Assembly (NCBI RefSeq): GCF_009828055.1
Contig: NZ_WTYB01000003.1
Span: forward strand, 213,642 to 277,641
DNA length: 64,000 nt
From: Erythrobacter ramosus
GTDB taxonomy: Bacteria; Pseudomonadota; Alphaproteobacteria; Sphingomonadales; Sphingomonadaceae
Direction: 5' to 3'
The position numbers were made by a program, and so were the translations under genes. How positions within the stretch are numbered: position 1 is the first letter of the stretch; every line of letters begins with the position of its first letter. The notes below the pieces were generated by a model. The model made no database searches. It had not been told where the DNA came from and saw nothing but the letters and a program-made list of their open reading frames with translations. Of this stretch, positions 36,560-44,978 are shown one piece after another.

Positions 36560-38500
36560 GTGAGAAATTTGAAATTGTTGTGCAGCGTCGCTGGGGCGGC
36601 GCTGATGGTGCATGGCGTGGGCCACGCGCAGGATGTGCGAGCGCAGGACGAAGAACAGATCGTCTTTGCCGATCTGCGGGTGCCCGCCGAAATTCTCGTC
36701 TCCGCAAGCCGCGCTGATGATCTGCTGCTGAAGCAATACACTGGCTCTGCGCTGGTCATCACCGCCGAACAAATTGAACAGCGCCAGACCCGCGACATTG
36801 CCGACGTCCTGCGCGATGTTCCCGGCGTGGCGGTCGCAGGCATAGCAGGCCAGACCCAGATCCGCCTGCGCGGCTCGGAAGCCAATCATGTGCTGGTGCT
36901 GGTCGACGGGATCGAAGTCTCGGATCCCTACGCGGGCGAGTTCGACATTGGCACCTTGCAGGCTGAGCCCGGCGCGCGGGTTGAAGTGCTGCGTGGGGCG
37001 CAATCGGCGCTGTATGGCCCGGATGCGATCGGCGGCGTGGTTGCCTATGAAAGCGCCAGCGGGCGGAGCCAACCCGGCTTTGCAGCACGGATCGAGGGCG
37101 GCACCCAAGGCACCATCAACGGTGCGCTGCGTTATGGCGCGGCGGGCGACAGCTGGGACGCGGCGCTTTCTGCCGTGGTCGTGAGCACCGACGGTCAGCC
37201 CAATGCGCGGGGCGGCACCCGTGATATCGGGCGCGACAGCTACACTGTCTCGGGCAAGGGCAGCGTTGAGGTCGCCGAAGGCATCGCCCTGCGCGCCGCA
37301 GCCCGCTTCATCCGCACCGAAGGACAGACCAACGATAGCGACTTCGACAGCGCCAGCCCGACCTTCGGCTTCACCATCGACAGTCCCGGGGTGACCTTCA
37401 CCAACGAGGCCGTCTATGCCCTCGTTGGTGCGCGGGCCGAGATGTTGGACGGGCGCTGGACGCATGATCTGTCCGCGCAGATCGCCGAAGTCGACCGCGA
37501 AACGGACAGCCCCTTCGGTCTCACCTCGGCCAGCGAAGGCGACCGGGTCAAGGCGTCCTATGTCACGGCGTTCAAGCTGGCGGACGCACACAACCTCACC
37601 TTCGCGGCGGACTTCGAGCGTGAAAGCTTCCGCAATGCCCTGGCGGCAAGTGGCGGTTTCACCGGGCGGCGGGCCGTCGAGCAGGTCGGCTTCGTGGGCG
37701 AATACCGCTATGCGGGTGAGGCGTTCGACCTTTCGGCCGCGCTGCGCCATGACATCAACGACCGCTTTGCCGATGCGACCACCTTCCGCGTCGGTGCGGG
37801 CTACCGCGTCACCGACACCACCCGATTGCGCGCGGCGGGGGGCAGCGGGGTCAAGAACCCCGGCTTCTTCGAACTGTTCGGCTTCGTCGATGGCCGTTTC
37901 ATCGGAAATGAAAACCTGCGCCCAGAAAAGTCGACCGGGTGGGAAGTGGGCCTCGATCAAGACCTCGGCGATTCCGCGAGGGTCTCGGTGGCCTACTTTG
38001 ACAGCGAGTTGGAGGGTGAGATCTTCACCACCTTCCCGCCGCCGAACTTCATCGCCACTCCCGCCAACCGCACCACCGTGAGCGAGCAACGCGGGGTCGA
38101 AGTGTCGCTCAATGCCCGACTGGCCGCGCAATGGAGCCTCGACGCGGCCTATTCCTATCTCGATGCCGAGGAGAACGGTATCGAGGAGGTGCGCCGCCCG
38201 CAGCACATCGCCAGCGCGGCGCTGACATGGAGAGCGCCAGGTGATGCTGCTTCGGCGACGCTGGTCGTGCGCCACAATGGCGAGACACCCGATGTCGCCT
38301 TCACCGATCCGAGCTTCGTGCCGGTGCGGGTGATATTGGACGATTATACGCTAGTGAACCTCAATGCCCGTGTGAAACTGGCAGACGGCATCAGCGCCTT
38401 CGCCCGCGTCGATAACCTGCTGGACGAACGCTACGAGCAGGTGTTCAGCTTCGTCTCTCCGGGGCGCTCGGCAGTCGTGGGTGTGGAGGCGCGGTTCTGA
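36560..38500 (+). CDS. btuB: TonB-dependent vitamin B12 receptor (BtuB-type)
   Basis: Outer-membrane receptor that imports cobalamin using TonB energy. The 646-residue protein starts at a GTG preceded by GGGAGGA. A signal peptide (LKLLCSVAGAALMVHGVGHAQ), a TonB-box-like stretch (EEQIVFADL) and a plug domain (IADVLRDVPGVAVAGIAGQTQIRLRG, VLVLVDGIEVSDP) are followed by a beta-barrel ending in phenylalanine (VVGVEARF). The cobalamin riboswitch directly upstream supports B12 as substrate. No periplasmic or ABC partner is adjacent. Confidence 0.93.
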   Translation: MRNLKLLCSVAGAALMVHGVGHAQDVRAQDEEQIVFADLRVPAEILVSASRADDLLLKQYTGSALVITAEQIEQRQTRDIADVLRDVPGVAVAGIAGQTQIRLRGSEANHVLVLVDGIEVSDPYAGEFDIGTLQAEPGARVEVLRGAQSALYGPDAIGGVVAYESASGRSQPGFAARIEGGTQGTINGALRYGAAGDSWDAALSAVVVSTDGQPNARGGTRDIGRDSYTVSGKGSVEVAEGIALRAAARFIRTEGQTNDSDFDSASPTFGFTIDSPGVTFTNEAVYALVGARAEMLDGRWTHDLSAQIAEVDRETDSPFGLTSASEGDRVKASYVTAFKLADAHNLTFAADFERESFRNALAASGGFTGRRAVEQVGFVGEYRYAGEAFDLSAALRHDINDRFADATTFRVGAGYRVTDTTRLRAAGGSGVKNPGFFELFGFVDGRFIGNENLRPEKSTGWEVGLDQDLGDSARVSVAYFDSELEGEIFTTFPPPNFIATPANRTTVSEQRGVEVSLNARLAAQWSLDAAYSYLDAEENGIEEVRRPQHIASAALTWRAPGDAASATLVVRHNGETPDVAFTDPSFVPVRVILDDYTLVNLNARVKLADGISAFARVDNLLDERYEQVFSFVSPGRSAVVGVEARF

Positions 38501-38505
38501 CTTTT

Positions 38506-38534
38506 GTCCCCCTCCCTCATCGGGGGAGGGGGAC
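38506..38534. terminator. GC hairpin between btuB and obgE
   Basis: GTCCCCCTCCC (38506-38516) is the exact reverse complement of GGGAGGGGGAC (38524-38534) with a seven-base loop, six bases after the btuB stop. It lacks a T run on the plus strand but four T bases precede it, so it could act in either direction. Confidence 0.5.
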
Positions 38535-38584
38535 GTTGTGCCATTCCCCTCGCAATCGCAGCAAAAATTGCCTATGCGCCCGCG

Positions 38585-39649
38585 ATGCATTTTCTCGACC
38601 AAGCTAAAATCTATGTGAAGTCCGGCGGAGGTGGCCCCGGGGCCGTCTCGTTCCGGCGTGAGATGTACGTCGAATACGGCGGCCCTGACGGCGGAAATGG
38701 CGGGAAGGGTGGCGATATCGTGTTCGAAGCCGTCGCCGGCCTCAACACGCTGATCGACTTCCGCTATTCCCAGCACTTCAAAGCGCCGCGCGGCGGGCAC
38801 GGTATGGGCAAGGACCGGACGGGTGCCAGCGCTAAGCCGCTCGTCATCAAGGTGCCGGTCGGCACGCAGATTCTCTCCGAAGACAAGGACGAAGTGCTCG
38901 CCGACTTCACGCAGGTCGGCCAGCGTGTCGTCTTCCTCGAAGGGGGGATCGGCGGCCGCGGGAACGCCAGCTACAAAACCTCCACCAACCGCGCGCCGCG
39001 TCAGCACCAGGACGGGATTCCGGGTCAGGAAGCCTGGGTGTGGCTGCGGCTGAAGCTGCTGGCGGACGTGGGCCTCGTCGGCCTGCCCAATGCGGGCAAG
39101 TCGACCTTCATCAATGCTGTGTCGAATGCGGGCGCTAAGGTGGGCGACTATGCCTTCACCACGCTCGTTCCCAAGCTGGGCGTGGTGCGGCACAAGGGCC
39201 GCGAATTCGTGCTCGCCGACATCCCCGGCCTGATCGAAGGCGCAGCGGAAGGCGTCGGGATCGGTGACCGGTTCCTCGGCCATATCGAGCGTTGCCGCGT
39301 GCTGATCCACCTGATCGACATCACCGGCACCGAAGATGCAGACCCCGCCGAAGCCATGCGCATCGTCGAGGATGAACTGGCAGCCTATGGCGCGGGCCTG
39401 GAAGACAAGGCGCGGCTGGTGGTGCTGAACAAGCTCGATCTGGCCGATGCCGAACTGGTCGAGGCCTATCGCGAAGAACTGCTGGCCGCAGGCGCGGACA
39501 AGGTGTTCGCGGTGTCCGGCGCGACCGGCGCGGGTATCCCCGAATTGCTCGACGCGGTGCTGGGCTATCTGCCGGACCGCACCTCGACAGAAACCAAGGC
39601 GGTCGAGGTGGAGCACGAAGAAGACGCCAGCGACTGGTCGCCGCTCTGA
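38585..39649 (+). CDS. obgE: GTPase ObgE/CgtA
   Basis: Essential ribosome-associated GTPase acting in 50S assembly and stress control. This 354-residue protein has the glycine-rich Obg fold at residues 1-158 (FLDQAKIYVKSGGGGPGAVSFRRE, GGPDGGNGGKGGDI). The G domain has G1 GLPNAGKS at 166-173, G3 DIPGLIEG and G4 NKLD. The ATG at 38585 is the conserved start (MHFLDQAKI). The C-terminus is short and acidic. proB follows 7 bases later. Confidence 0.96.
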   Translation: MHFLDQAKIYVKSGGGGPGAVSFRREMYVEYGGPDGGNGGKGGDIVFEAVAGLNTLIDFRYSQHFKAPRGGHGMGKDRTGASAKPLVIKVPVGTQILSEDKDEVLADFTQVGQRVVFLEGGIGGRGNASYKTSTNRAPRQHQDGIPGQEAWVWLRLKLLADVGLVGLPNAGKSTFINAVSNAGAKVGDYAFTTLVPKLGVVRHKGREFVLADIPGLIEGAAEGVGIGDRFLGHIERCRVLIHLIDITGTEDADPAEAMRIVEDELAAYGAGLEDKARLVVLNKLDLADAELVEAYREELLAAGADKVFAVSGATGAGIPELLDAVLGYLPDRTSTETKAVEVEHEEDASDWSPL

Positions 39650-39656
39650 TCGGCTC

Positions 39657-40775
39657 ATGCTGACCCGCCTGCAAGACATCACCACCGCGCGGCGGATCGT
39701 GGTCAAGATCGGCAGCGCGCTGCTGGTCGGCGGCGGGCAGGCGCGTGAGGGGTGGCTGACGCGGATGGCGGGCGATCTGGCGGCGCTGCGACAGGTAGGC
39801 GCGCAGGTGATCGTGGTGAGCTCAGGGGCGATTGCGCTGGGCGCGGCGCGGCTGGGGCTGGCGAAAGGCGGGCGCGGGAGCCTTGCCGATGCACAGGCGG
39901 CGGCGGCTGTGGGCCAGATTGCGCTGGCGGATTTATGGTCACGCGCCTTGGGCAGCGAGAGCATTACCGCTGCACAAATGCTGCTGACGCTGGGCGATCT
40001 GGAAGACCGGCGGCGGTACCTGAACGCCTCGGCCACGCTCGACCGGCTGCTGGAAGCGGGCGTGATCCCCGTCATCAATGAAAACGATTCGGTTGCGACT
40101 GAGGAGATCCGTTTCGGCGACAATGACCGGCTCGCCGCGCGGGTTGCGCAGGCGGCCAATGCCGATCTGGTGCTGCTGCTCTCGGACGTGGACGGGCTGT
40201 ATGACCGCGACCCGCGCGCAGAAGGCGCGACTTTGATTCCCACCGTGGACGCCGTGACGCCTGAGGTGATGGCGATGGCGAGCGGGGCTTCGTCCTCGGG
40301 TTTGGGGTCAGGCGGGATGGTGTCGAAGCTGCAAGCCGCGCAGATTGCCACGCGCGCGGGCATCGCGCTGGCGATCCTCAACGGCACGCATGATGCGCCG
40401 ATTGCCCATGCGCTGGGCGCTGGCACGGGGACGCTGTTCCTCCCGGTGCGCGCCGATTCTGCCCGCAAGGCATGGCTCGGCGGGCGGCTCGCGCCTGCGG
40501 GCGAATTGCGCGTCGACAAGGGCTGTGCCGAGGCGCTGAGGGGCGGCGCGAGCCTGCTGGCGGCGGGCGTCGTCGGCATTTCTGGGCAGTTCCGGCGCGG
40601 CGATCTTGTCAGCGTGCTCAGCATGAAGGGCGAGCGGCTGGCGCAGGGCCTCGCTGAATATGACGCCGCCGAAATGCAGCTGATCGCCGGCAAGCGCGCC
40701 GAGGATCAGGCCGAGCGATTGGGCTATGCGCCGCGCTCCTGCGTGATCCATCGCGATCACATGGTCCTGCTGTGA
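39657..40775 (+). CDS. proB: Glutamate 5-kinase
   Basis: Phosphorylates glutamate to start proline synthesis. The 372-residue protein has an amino acid kinase domain (RIVVKIGSALLVGGG, VVSSGAIALG, PVINENDSVAT, LLLLSDVDGLYDRDP) and a C-terminal PUA domain (about residues 280-365). The obgE-proB linkage is common in bacteria. A GTG start of the next gene overlaps its TGA. Confidence 0.96.
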   Translation: MLTRLQDITTARRIVVKIGSALLVGGGQAREGWLTRMAGDLAALRQVGAQVIVVSSGAIALGAARLGLAKGGRGSLADAQAAAAVGQIALADLWSRALGSESITAAQMLLTLGDLEDRRRYLNASATLDRLLEAGVIPVINENDSVATEEIRFGDNDRLAARVAQAANADLVLLLSDVDGLYDRDPRAEGATLIPTVDAVTPEVMAMASGASSSGLGSGGMVSKLQAAQIATRAGIALAILNGTHDAPIAHALGAGTGTLFLPVRADSARKAWLGGRLAPAGELRVDKGCAEALRGGASLLAAGVVGISGQFRRGDLVSVLSMKGERLAQGLAEYDAAEMQLIAGKRAEDQAERLGYAPRSCVIHRDHMVLL

Positions 40776-41689
40776 GCCTCATCGCCATCACCGGCGCGAC
40801 CGGCTTTGTTGGCAGCGCGGTGCTGGATGCGGCGCTAGCCGAGGGGCATCAGGTGCGCGCACTTGCCCGCCGCGATCAGACAGCGCGCGAAGGCGTTGAA
40901 TGGGTGCGCGGAGATCTGGGCGATGCGGCGGCGCTTGCTGCGCTGGTCGAAGGCGCGGACGCAGTGATCCATGTCGCGGGGCTCACCAACACGCCCGACC
41001 CCACCGCGTTCGAGGCGGCCAATGTCACCGGCACCGTGAATGTCATCGCTGCAATGAAGCAGGCAGGGGCGCGACGGCTGGTGTTCGTCTCCTCGCTCTC
41101 GGCGCGGATGCCGGGCCTGTCGGCCTATGGCGCGTCCAAGGCGAAGGCCGAGGCACTGGTCGAAGCCTCCGGTCTCGACTGGACCACGGTGCGTCCGCCC
41201 GGCGTCTACGGCCCGCGCGATGTCGACTATCTAGAGATGTTTCGCACCGCCAAGTGGGGCTTCGTGCCGCTGCCGCCCGGCGGGGCGAGTTCGATCATTC
41301 ACGCCGACGATCTCGCGCGGCTGCTGGTGGCGCTGGCGGCAGGCAACGCCGCTGCGACGAAAAAGCAGACCTACGAACCCGACGACGGGCGCGAGGGCGG
41401 GTGGAGTCACAAAGAGCTTGCCGCCGCGATCGGCCGCGCGGTGGGCAAGCGTTCTGTCTTCGCCCCGCATCTGCCGCGCGCTGTGCTTGAGGCCGCCGCC
41501 ACCGCCGACCGCCTGCTGCGCTTCGACCGGGCGAAACTCACCGCCGACCGGGTGGGCTACATGGCGCATCCCAACTGGGTGTCACGCTTCGACCGCAAGC
41601 CGCCGCCGGGGCTGTGGCAGCCGAGGATTGGGGGCGAGGAAGGGCTGAAGGCGACGGCGGAATGGTACCGGCGCGAGGGGTGGCTTTAA
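40772..41689 (+). CDS. NAD-dependent epimerase/dehydratase (extended SDR)
   Basis: A 305-residue extended SDR with the N-terminal motif TGATGFVGSAVL (about residues 7-18) and VIHVAGLTNT. The active site is the serine and tyrosine/lysine in SSLSARMPGLSAYGASKAKAE. An Arg-Pro-Pro segment (TVRPPGVYGP) is typical of NAD(P)-binding epimerases. It starts at a GTG overlapping proB by four bases. The sugar or lipid substrate cannot be assigned. A palindromic repeat follows nine bases after the stop. Confidence 0.88.
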   Translation: MSLIAITGATGFVGSAVLDAALAEGHQVRALARRDQTAREGVEWVRGDLGDAAALAALVEGADAVIHVAGLTNTPDPTAFEAANVTGTVNVIAAMKQAGARRLVFVSSLSARMPGLSAYGASKAKAEALVEASGLDWTTVRPPGVYGPRDVDYLEMFRTAKWGFVPLPPGGASSIIHADDLARLLVALAAGNAAATKKQTYEPDDGREGGWSHKELAAAIGRAVGKRSVFAPHLPRAVLEAAATADRLLRFDRAKLTADRVGYMAHPNWVSRFDRKPPPGLWQPRIGGEEGLKATAEWYRREGWL

Positions 41690-41697
41690 AGCCAACC

Positions 41698-41776
41698 GTC
41701 ACCCCGGACTTGATCCGGGGCCGCTTTCGCCAAGGCGCCAAGATTTGAGCGATCCCGGGACAAGCCCGGGATGACG
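41698..41776. repeat. REP-like double-palindrome element, copy 3
   Basis: CGTCACCCCGG...GGGG at 41698-41720 and GATCCCGGGACAAGCCCGGG...ATGACG at 41751-41776 form mirrored ends (CGTCA...TGACG). It fills the space between the epimerase gene and the convergent cysH gene, where it could serve as a two-way terminator. Confidence 0.7.
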
Positions 41777-41782
41777 TCTGGC

Positions 41783-42562
41783 TTACAAAAACGGCTCCTC
41801 GCCCGGCTTGTGGATGCCGCATTCGGTCTTGTCCCAGCCCTTCCACCGGCCCGAACGCGGGTCTTCGCCCGGAGCGACCTGCGAGGTGCAGGGCGAGCAG
41901 CCGATCGAAGGATAGCCCTGCGCGATCAGCGGGTGGCGGGGGAGATCGTGCTGTATGAAGTAACCTTCGATCTGGCCCGCGTCCCAATCGATCAGCGGGT
42001 TGATCTTGAGCCGCCCCTGCGCGTCCGAGGTGTCCACCTCAAAGCGCGGCAGGTTGGCGCGGGTCGAGGACTGGAACGATTTGCGCCCGGTGAAGCTGGC
42101 ATCATACTGCGCCATCGCCTTTTCGAGCGGACGCACCTTGCGGATCTCGCAGCAGCCATCGGGGTCGTAGGACCACCTGAGGCCGGTCTCGTCCTTCTTG
42201 GCCAGTTCCTCCGCATCCGGCGTCAGCACCACCAGATTGAGGCCGAGCCGCTCCACCAGAAGATCGCGGTACGCGAGCGTCTCGGGGAAGTGCTTGCCCG
42301 TGTCGAGGAACAGCACCGGCACCGATGGATCGACGCTGGCGATCAGGTGCAGCAACACCGCGCTCTCTGCGCCGAAGCTGGAGACCACCGCAAGGTCGCC
42401 CGCGAGCCCGTCACGGATCACCGCTTCGAGCATTTCTAGCGTCGAGGCGCCGCGGAACATGCGGTTGAGGCGCACGGCGTCATGCTCGCTAAAGCGCGGA
42501 GCGAGGTCGAGCTGGTCTCGGGTCCGCGGCGGCTGGCTGGAGAGTCCGAGTTCAGGCTTCAT
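41783..42562 (-). CDS. cysH: Phosphoadenylyl/adenylyl-sulfate reductase CysH
   Basis: Reduces APS or PAPS to sulfite with thioredoxin. The 259-residue protein has the PP-loop-like SSFGAESAVLLHL, the cysteine pair GCCEIRKVRPL and the later GCSPCT. This paired CC...CxxC set binds a 4Fe-4S cluster and indicates the APS-using type. The catalytic ECGIH is near the C-terminus. I used the ATG at 42562; it overlaps the DUF934 gene by 11 bases. It is the last gene of the cobA-DUF2849-cysI-DUF934-cysH operon. Confidence 0.94.
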   Translation of the reverse strand: MKPELGLSSQPPRTRDQLDLAPRFSEHDAVRLNRMFRGASTLEMLEAVIRDGLAGDLAVVSSFGAESAVLLHLIASVDPSVPVLFLDTGKHFPETLAYRDLLVERLGLNLVVLTPDAEELAKKDETGLRWSYDPDGCCEIRKVRPLEKAMAQYDASFTGRKSFQSSTRANLPRFEVDTSDAQGRLKINPLIDWDAGQIEGYFIQHDLPRHPLIAQGYPSIGCSPCTSQVAPGEDPRSGRWKGWDKTECGIHKPGEEPFL

Positions 42563-43007
42563 GGCGCTTGTCCGCAATGGTGGCCCGGCGATCGGCCGCG
42601 CGCTGGTACACATTGACCCACGTTGCAAAGGCGCGCGCGGCGTCGTCTTCATCGAGGCGCTTGTCGGGAGCGAAACTGTCGAACCCGCAGCGGCGCATGT
42701 GGCTGAGCTGGTCGATCAGCACCTGACCCACGGCGCGCAATTCGCCGGTGTAGCCGGCCTCGCGCAGGATGCGCGCCGCCGAATAGCCACGCCCGTCACC
42801 AAAGCTGGGGAAGTTGACCTCGACCAGCGCCAGCCGGTCAAGGAAGGGCAGCAGCAGTCGCGCATCATCGCCCGGCTCGATCCGCACGGCGGTGGCGTTG
42901 GTCTGGTCGCAGCAGGCATCAACCGTCACCGTGCCGTGATCGACGGGTTCATCGTCGCGGAAGCGGAATTGCACTTCGTCGGGCGAAGTGCCGATGTCTT
43001 TAGCCAT
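42552..43007 (-). CDS. DUF934 protein of the sulfite-reductase operon
   Basis: A 151-residue protein of the DUF934 family, which almost always sits beside cysI/cysH in proteobacteria. Typical segments are LLLPFLDRLALVEVNFPSFGDGRGYSAARILRE and GELRAVGQVLIDQLSHMRRCGFDSF. Its biochemical role is not established; a part in sulfite reduction is inferred from constant linkage. The start at 43007 overlaps the cysI stop by eight bases. Confidence 0.9.
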   Translation of the reverse strand: MAKDIGTSPDEVQFRFRDDEPVDHGTVTVDACCDQTNATAVRIEPGDDARLLLPFLDRLALVEVNFPSFGDGRGYSAARILREAGYTGELRAVGQVLIDQLSHMRRCGFDSFAPDKRLDEDDAARAFATWVNVYQRAADRRATIADKRHEA

Positions 43008-44679
43008 AAAGCGCCTCCTTGAACGGCTCCATGCCGATGCGGCGGTAGGTATCGAGGAAGCGCTCGCCATCCGCGCGGGTGGCGAGGTAGACGTCGGTGA
43101 CCTTTTCGACTGCGGCGATCACGCCGTCCTCGTCAAAGCCGGGGCCGGTGATTTTGGCGAGGCTGACGTCCTCGGCCTCCGACCCGCCGAGCGAGAGCTG
43201 GAAGTTCTCCTTACCCTTCTTGTCGACGCCGAGGATGCCGATGTGGCCCGCATGGTGGTGCCCGCAGGCGTTGATGCAGCCAGAGATTTTCAGCTTCAAT
43301 TCGCCGACGACTTCAGTGCGGCCCGAAGCGGCGAAGCGCTCCGAAATGCGCTGGGCGAGCGGGATCGATCGGGCGTTCGCGAGCGAGCAGTAGTCGAGGC
43401 CGGGACAGGCGATGATGTCCTCGATCGTGTCCATGTTGGGGCTGCCGAGGCCTGCGGCGTCAAGCGCTTGCCAGAGAGCCGGAAGATCGGCGATGGCCAC
43501 GTGGGGGAGCAGCAGGTTCTGCGTGTGCATCACGCGCAGCTCGTCAAAGCTGTAATGGCGCGCCAGCTTGGCGACGACGCGCATCTGTTCCGAGGTGGCA
43601 TCGCCGGGGATGCCGCCTGCGGGCTTGAGGCTGATGACGGCAGAGACGTAGTCGGGGTGACGGTGCGGATGGGTGTTATTAAGTGCCCAAGCCTCGAAAC
43701 CCCCATCCCGGGCTTGACCCGGGACCCCGATGTTCTTGATCCGCTCTGGAGTAAGCGGGGTCCCGGCTCGGGGGCCGGGACGGCGGAGGGGTTCGGGAAG
43801 TTCAAAATGCGCCGCAATGCGCGCCAATTCCTCCAGCGGCGGCTCCACCCCCACGCTCAGCATATGGGCGAATTCTTCCTCGACCTGCCGGGTGTATTCC
43901 GCCGCGCCGAGTTCATGGACGAGGATCTTGATCCGCGCCTTGTACTTGTTGTCGCGCCGCCCGTAGCGGTTGTAGACCCGCAGGCACGCCTCGGCATAGG
44001 TGATCAGCTGATCGAGCGGCACGAAGTCGCGGATCAGCGGGGCGATCATCGGGGTGCGGCCCATGCCGCCGCCCGCATAGAACTGCGCGCCCACTTCGCC
44101 GTCACGCTTCACAATGCGGATGCCGATATCGTGCAAGCGCATCGCCGCCCGGTCAGTCTCGGACCCGATCACCGCAATCTTGAACTTGCGCGGCAGGTAG
44201 GTGAACTCCGGGTGGAAGCTCGACCACTGGCGCATCAGCTCGGCATAGGGGCGGGGGTCCACCACCTCGTCGGCGGCAGCTCCCGCGAAGTGATCGGCGC
44301 TGATGTTGCGGATGCAATTGCCGCTGGTCTGGATCGCGTGCATCTCGACCTTCGACAGGTCGGCGAGGATATCGGCGGCGTCCTCCAGCTTGATCCAGTT
44401 GTACTGGATGTTCTGGCGGGTGGTGAAATGGCCATAGCCGCGGTCATACTTCTCCGCGATGTCAGCCAGAGCCTCCATCTGCCGCGCATTGAGCGTCCCA
44501 TAGGGGATCGCGACGCGCAGCATATAGGCGTGCAGCTGGAGATAGAGCCCGTTCATCAGCCGCAGCGGCTTGAACTGATCCTCGGTCAGCTTGCCTTCGA
44601 GACGGCGGCGGGCCTGATCGCGGAATTCCTCAACGCGGGCATCGACCATCGCCTGGTCGTATTGGTCATACTTATACAT
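43000..44679 (-). CDS. cysI: Assimilatory sulfite reductase hemoprotein
   Basis: Six-electron reduction of sulfite to sulfide using siroheme and a 4Fe-4S cluster. The 559-residue protein has the two nitrite/sulfite reductase half-repeats. The cluster ligands are seen as CPGLDYC (two cysteines five apart) and SGCINACGHHH (two cysteines three apart). Siroheme comes from the cobA product upstream. Between about residues 298 and 327 it carries a proline/arginine/glycine-rich insert encoded by a palindromic repeat (43700-43783), in frame. No flavoprotein partner (cysJ) is in the operon. Confidence 0.94.
   Translation of the reverse strand: MYKYDQYDQAMVDARVEEFRDQARRRLEGKLTEDQFKPLRLMNGLYLQLHAYMLRVAIPYGTLNARQMEALADIAEKYDRGYGHFTTRQNIQYNWIKLEDAADILADLSKVEMHAIQTSGNCIRNISADHFAGAAADEVVDPRPYAELMRQWSSFHPEFTYLPRKFKIAVIGSETDRAAMRLHDIGIRIVKRDGEVGAQFYAGGGMGRTPMIAPLIRDFVPLDQLITYAEACLRVYNRYGRRDNKYKARIKILVHELGAAEYTRQVEEEFAHMLSVGVEPPLEELARIAAHFELPEPLRRPGPRAGTPLTPERIKNIGVPGQARDGGFEAWALNNTHPHRHPDYVSAVISLKPAGGIPGDATSEQMRVVAKLARHYSFDELRVMHTQNLLLPHVAIADLPALWQALDAAGLGSPNMDTIEDIIACPGLDYCSLANARSIPLAQRISERFAASGRTEVVGELKLKISGCINACGHHHAGHIGILGVDKKGKENFQLSLGGSEAEDVSLAKITGPGFDEDGVIAAVEKVTDVYLATRADGERFLDTYRRIGMEPFKEALYG
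43700..43783. repeat. REP-like element inserted in frame in cysI, copy 4
   Basis: The plus strand reads CCCCCATCCCGGGCTTGACC at 43700-43719, then ACCCC, a 28-base centre, and a mirrored arm GGGGTCCCGGCTCGGGGGCC onward to 43783. The 84-base length is a multiple of three and the frame of cysI stays open. The encoded insert ends in VPGQARDGG, almost the same as the VPGQARDDG encoded by copy 5 in cobA. Confidence 0.8.
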
Positions 44680-44978
44680 CAGATCACCCAGTCCCAGCCG
44701 GTCTTGTTGGCAGTTGGCACGGCAAGGTCGCGCCGCACCGTCGGGCCGAGCGCGCGCACGCGGTCCTTGATATGGGCCGGGCGGACATTGCCTGCGGCGT
44801 CGATCCTTGCCTCGATGGCGTAAGGCACGTTGACCCGGCGCGCGGCTTCCTCGCGGGCGAGGATTTCCTCCGCGTCATCGCCGACATCGACGGCATCGTC
44901 GACGAACAGCGACCAGCCGTTGCCGTTCCACCAGGTCACCGCGCCCGAGCGCAGGTCATTGCCGGTGAGGATTTTCAT
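44679..44978 (-). CDS. DUF2849 protein of the sulfite-reductase operon
   Basis: A 99-residue acidic protein of the DUF2849 family: KILTGNDLRSGAVTWWNGNGWSLFVDDA, then EEILAREEAARRVNVPYAIEARIDAAGNVRPAHIKDRVRALGPTVR. In alphaproteobacteria it is a regular neighbour of cysI, but its role is unknown. Stops and starts overlap with cobA (ATGA) and cysI (TGATG), so translation is coupled. Confidence 0.88.
   Translation of the reverse strand: MKILTGNDLRSGAVTWWNGNGWSLFVDDAVDVGDDAEEILAREEAARRVNVPYAIEARIDAAGNVRPAHIKDRVRALGPTVRRDLAVPTANKTGWDWVI

Noticed and set aside
43690..43800. Possible frameshift or pseudogene in cysI caused by the repeat insert
   Set aside because: The frame is open on both sides with conserved sequence, and both cluster motifs follow downstream, so the gene looks intact.
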